Source: CAZUNB01 sp964622235
GTDB lineage: Bacteria; Patescibacteriota; Saccharimonadia; Saccharimonadales; JAGPDM01
Reading direction: 5' to 3'
DNA: 64,000 nt
NCBI GenBank assembly: GCA_964622235.1
Contig: CAZUNB010000001.1
Location: 1-64,000, forward strand
Part shown: positions 63,010 through 64,000 of the stretch, piece by piece
Layout: each line of letters opens with the position of its first letter
Position numbering within the stretch: position 1 is the first letter of the stretch
Made by a program: the position numbers and the translations under genes
Notes under the pieces: model-generated
Told to the model about the DNA's origin: nothing
Databases searched by the model: none
What the model saw: the letters and a program-made list of their open reading frames with translations, nothing else

Positions 63010-63119
63010 GGTGGAGTGATCAGAATCGAGAGACAAAAAAAGTTTACTTTTTCCAGAGATGATTGAATGAAAGTTCGTAGGTGCAAGCCGAAGAATCAAC
63101 ACCTCATGTATTAATACCG

Positions 63120-63125
63120 TATACT
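63120..63125 (+). promoter_or_regulatory. Candidate -10 element of the DUF2784 gene
   Basis: TATACT, 6 nt before the ATG at 63132; it decides that start over the one at 63081. Confidence 0.5.
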
Positions 63126-63131
63126 AAACCA

Positions 63132-63524
63132 ATGCCAAAAAAACCAATCCAAAAGCGCTATGTTGCGCTAGCCTGGGGAACAGTACTATTACACACAGCA
63201 ATCATGACTTGGTTTTGGATCGGGGCATTCTTGGTCTTTAACGGCTATCCCGAATTTGCACTACAGCAAGTCGCCTACGTTGTCATAGTCGTTGGGGTTC
63301 ATGAACTGTATGGCAGCTGCCCGTTCACAGTACTCGAGATTTGGGCACGTAAAAAATCAGGTATCAAAGACCGAGAAGTAGAGACATACTACGGATACTA
63401 CATCTTCTGGAAGTTGTTTCACTATAAAGCCAGTATCCCGTTTCTAAGGCGATTCGTCATCTTGTTCAAAATTTTACCTGGTATTTCACCACTTGTTCTA
63501 ATAATCCAGCAAATATTGAACTAG
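63132..63524 (+). CDS. DUF2784-like membrane protein
   Basis: A 130-residue integral protein with three to four membrane helices. HELYGSCPFTVLEIWARKKSG matches the DUF2784 hallmark (CPLTxLE); cited in two parts: GSCPFTVLEIWARK. I start at ATG 63132, where TATACT lies 6 nt upstream; 17 codons of upstream frame contain that promoter. Function unknown. It converges on the ComF-type gene, 4 nt between stops. Confidence 0.7.
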   Translation: MPKKPIQKRYVALAWGTVLLHTAIMTWFWIGAFLVFNGYPEFALQQVAYVVIVVGVHELYGSCPFTVLEIWARKKSGIKDREVETYYGYYIFWKLFHYKASIPFLRRFVILFKILPGISPLVLIIQQILN

Positions 63525-63528
63525 AACG

Positions 63529-64000
63529 TTACGGACGAGCAAATACAGCTGCCTCAACACGCTTTGCACCGGCTCCATCTAAAACGGCAGCGGCGGCTTC
63601 AAGTGTAGCGCCGGTACTGATTACATCATCAATCAGAAGGATTTTTTTATTTTCGATCTTTCTAGGATGCCTGGAATAAAAAGCATTTGCGAGTTGCTGT
63701 CGGCGCTTTTTGGCAGACTGGCCGACTTGTCGTTTATGACCTTGTTTTCCAAGCAGCTCAGCGTAGGGAATTTTTAACTGACGAGCAACGTGCTTAGCAA
63801 TAATGCCAGGCGGGTTATATCCGCGCATGCGGTAGCGCTGCGAATCAGGTGGAATAGGGCAGACAACATCATAATCATCAGAAAGAATCACGTCTGCCAA
63901 CTGTTTACCTAAAACTTTACCAGCGGCACAAGCACGTTCAAACTTATATTTACGTATTAGCTCCTTACCCAAACCTTCGTAGCGAGCTGCCACCCAGACA
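63529..64000 (-). CDS. ComF/GntX-family phosphoribosyltransferase-like protein (5' end beyond window)
   Basis: The C-terminal 155 residues or more of a ComF-type protein, linked to DNA uptake in naturally competent bacteria. YEGLGKELIRKYKF, PIPPDSQRYRMRGYNPP and the PRPP-binding ILLIDDVISTGATL are present. The N-terminal zinc finger expected in the family lies past position 64000; a GTG at 63993 is probably internal. Confidence 0.88.
   Translation of the reverse strand, partial: VWVAARYEGLGKELIRKYKFERACAAGKVLGKQLADVILSDDYDVVCPIPPDSQRYRMRGYNPPGIIAKHVARQLKIPYAELLGKQGHKRQVGQSAKKRRQQLANAFYSRHPRKIENKKILLIDDVISTGATLEAAAAVLDGAGAKRVEAAVFARP

Noticed and set aside
1..64000. Recoded genetic code (UGA as glycine or tryptophan)
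   Set aside because: TGA ends several full-length genes at the right place, for example 9794-9796 and 5599-5601.
1..64000. CRISPR array, transposase, phage or integron genes
   Set aside because: No regularly spaced repeats and no matching protein motifs were found.

Overview
This window looks like a chromosome segment from a member of the Candidate Phyla Radiation with a Gram-positive-style surface, most likely Candidatus Saccharibacteria (TM7). That placement is inferred from gene content, not from a marker tree. The evidence is four surface proteins with LPxTG-type C-terminal sorting signals, FemX-type peptidoglycan branching enzymes beside a shortened MurE-like ligase, many small orphan membrane proteins, and scattered purine genes. 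TGA, TAA and TAG all act as stops (for example the ATGA overlap at 9793-9796), so the UGA-glycine code of Gracilibacteria and SR1 does not apply. No transposase, CRISPR array, phage module or rRNA was found.

Layout. 0.4-6 kb (minus strand): a hidden 50-residue zinc-ribbon-like gene, aldehyde dehydrogenase, catabolic-type acetolactate synthase, FMN reductase, a membrane protein and a PrxQ peroxiredoxin. 6-25 kb: a surface and export district with three large anchored proteins (DUF11/PKD, double NHL propeller, CSLREA/right-handed helix type), two tandem ABC exporters, an ABC-2 exporter, an aquaporin lacking the selectivity-filter arginine, an M48-like protein without zinc ligands, and NnrD. 25-34 kb: tRNA-Ser(CGA) with its repeats, a UPF0104 flippase-like protein, PurM, an ACT-domain protein, a HIT protein, ValS and TsaD. 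33.7-37 kb: a divergent FemX pair, one copy interrupted by an in-frame TAA, then a MurE-like ligase. 37-50 kb: orphan-rich stretch with an OmpA-like-fold candidate, YggT, an 807-residue Rel-like protein whose intact HD hydrolase domain lies C-terminal to the synthetase, a histidine phosphatase, a methyltransferase, PurD, a 1267-residue orphan, a PMM-like HAD enzyme and a LURP-one-like protein. 50-58 kb: a fourth anchored protein, groES-groEL behind a CIRCE operator, a frameshifted DUF4352 gene, Pgi and a mannose-6-phosphate-isomerase-like cupin. 58-64 kb: a MacB-type ABC pair, a HAD phosphatase, tRNA-Ser(GCT), tRNA-Arg(GCG) and tRNA-Ser(TGA) with hairpin-rich flanks, small membrane proteins and a partial ComF-type gene.

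Expression. Two start types coexist. Some genes have a clear Shine-Dalgarno sequence. Others have a TATACT/TATAAT/TATTAT-like hexamer 6-9 nt before the ATG and no ribosome site, as expected for leaderless or nearly leaderless transcripts. This pattern fixes several starts (TsaD, FemX, MacB ATPase, the DUF2784 protein).

The strongest leads are the rearranged Rel protein, the shared architecture downstream of the tRNA-Ser genes (a hairpin whose stem includes the CCA end, then a GAACCC/GGGTTC palindrome), the leaderless-start signature, and the interrupted FemX gene.
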